Both the position numbers and the translations under genes were made by a program. Source: Thiomicrorhabdus sp. 6S3-12 (GTDB lineage Bacteria; Pseudomonadota; Gammaproteobacteria; Thiomicrospirales; Thiomicrospiraceae). Taken from it: DNA of 64,000 nucleotides. Positions 63,138-64,000 of the stretch are shown in pieces. The first letter of the stretch is position 1; each line of letters starts with the position of its first letter. Under the pieces are notes generated by a model. That model did no database searches, was not told the origin of the DNA, and was given only the letters and a program-made list of their open reading frames with translations. The stretch is from positions 186,001 through 250,000 of the forward strand of contig NZ_JAGETW010000003.1 of NCBI RefSeq assembly GCF_017571475.1, read 5' to 3'.

Positions 63138-64000
63138 TTATTCACTCAACACCAGGTTATCCCGGTGTACCAGCGACTCGTCTTCCATATACCCTAGAAT
63201 CGAGGCGATCTGATGACTCGGCTGGCCGAGAATTTTAATCGACTCGTTGGCCGGATAGTTCACTAGACCGCGGGCAATCTCTTTACCGAATTCATCAACA
63301 CAGATCACCATTTCACCGCGCTGGAAACTGCCGCTCTGCGCCTTAACACCGATCGGCAACAGACTTTTACCGGAGTTTTTCAGAACCTTCACCGCTCCAG
63401 CATCCAGAATCAGACGCCCTTTTGCCTGCAAATGCCCGGCCAGCCATTGCTGGCGCGCCGTCATCGGCTCGACATCCGGAATCAGCAAAGTGCCGCACTC
63501 CGCACCGGAAGCCAACTTAACCAAGATATTTTCCTCCCGACCGGAAGCAATCAAGGTCAAGGTCCCCGAGCGCGCCGCGCGCTTGGCGGCCATTACCTTG
63601 GTATACATACCGCCCTTACCGAGTGCGCCCCCTTCAGGAGAAGCCATCGCTTCAATATCTTTACGACTGACTTTCGCCTCTGAAATCAGTTCGGCATCCG
63701 GATTGGTACGAGGATTATCGTTATAAAGCCCTTTCTGATCAGTCAGAATCACCAGAACATCGGCGGAGATCAGATTCGCCGTCAAGGCGCCGAGCGTATC
63801 GTTATCGCCGAAACGGATCTCGTCCGTCACGACCGTATCGTTTTCATTGATAATCGGCACCACGCCATATTCCAATAAAGCGCGGATGGTACTGCGCACA
63901 TTCAGATAACGCTTACGATTCGAGAGATCGTCGTGCGTCATCAGAATCTGCGCCGTTTGAATTCCGTAGCGCGCAAATTTGGATTCATACGCCTGAATCA
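63138..64000 (-). CDS. proB: glutamate 5-kinase (3' part, N-terminus outside window)
   Basis: First enzyme of proline synthesis, phosphorylating glutamate. The visible 287 codons run to the window edge. An internal ATG at 63941 is not the start, since the preceding residues ([19 protein letters not shown]) continue the kinase domain. Motifs: [55 protein letters not shown] (kinase site) and a C-terminal PUA domain ([25 protein letters not shown]). proC is in another operon at 18.8 kb. Confidence 0.97.
   Translation of the reverse strand, partial: IQAYESKFARYGIQTAQILMTHDDLSNRKRYLNVRSTIRALLEYGVVPIINENDTVVTDEIRFGDNDTLGALTANLISADVLVILTDQKGLYNDNPRTNPDAELISEAKVSRKDIEAMASPEGGALGKGGMYTKVMAAKRAARSGTLTLIASGREENILVKLASGAECGTLLIPDVEPMTARQQWLAGHLQAKGRLILDAGAVKVLKNSGKSLLPIGVKAQSGSFQRGEMVICVDEFGKEIARGLVNYPANESIKILGQPSHQIASILGYMEDESLVHRDNLVLSE

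Overview
The window looks like chromosome of a gammaproteobacterium, most likely a sulfur-oxidising chemolithoautotroph of the Thiomicrospira / Hydrogenovibrio / Thiomicrorhabdus group. This placement is an inference from the sequence: a glutamate-cysteine ligase of the small Acidithiobacillus-type family, a pyrR-pyrB-pyrC' operon with an inactive dihydroorotase, a metX-metW pair, a CIRCE-controlled groESL operon, and many GGDEF/PAS/PilZ signalling proteins. Most of the DNA is compact housekeeping sequence with tight, often ATGA-overlapping operons. I saw no rRNA, tRNA, CRISPR array or transposase.

Layout. 0-4 kb: the 5' part of purE, then a periplasmic PhnD-like binding lipoprotein followed by a membrane PAS-GGDEF-EAL protein. 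3.8-7 kb: metK, metF and rsmE behind a promoter and a leader that matches the SAM-II riboswitch fold. 7-15 kb: gshA-gshB-apbE-yqgE-yqgF-pyrR-pyrB-pyrC' and an unknown gene. 15-22 kb: a PPK2 operon on the minus strand, then yggS, an inserted unknown gene, and proC-yggT-metX-metW. 22-31 kb: Fur-box feoABC, a PilZ protein interrupted by a helical insert, a HutZ-like protein, an esterase, lptM-lysA, and rlmI with an unknown partner. 31-41 kb: gcvH, then a blue-light and oxidative-damage region: a short LOV photoreceptor, a MerR/LitR-type regulator lacking the cobalamin histidine, photolyase, a Cfa-type methyltransferase, a DUF1365 protein, a flavin oxidoreductase, an SDR and an NTF2-like protein, followed by a periplasmic peroxiredoxin and msrA. 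41-46 kb: a 1621-residue hybrid kinase. 46-50 kb: an AT-rich accessory stretch with a GLLGG-repeat protein, two orphan small genes and a mini HTH protein. 50-57 kb: hemH, citrate synthase, erpA, argC, msrPQ, a GST and a TPR protein. 57-64 kb: a structured inverted-repeat element, groESL with CIRCE, a double-binding-protein diguanylate cyclase, and the 3' part of proB.

The most interesting unit is the light module at 32.1-39.9 kb. The LOV protein closely resembles, from memory, the short LOV proteins of Pseudomonas putida, which work with class II LitR regulators (PplR) that no longer need vitamin B12. Here the regulator sits convergent to the LOV gene and at the end of the operon it probably controls. 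The 300-base divergent control region carries at least eight TGTACA/TATACA/TTTACA-type sites, four of them in tandem with exact 10-base spacing. This would be a LOV plus class II LitR photo-oxidative response in an organism with no photosynthesis. The second main observation is the SAM-II-like aptamer placed just downstream of the predicted metK transcription start, a riboswitch class known mainly from Alphaproteobacteria.
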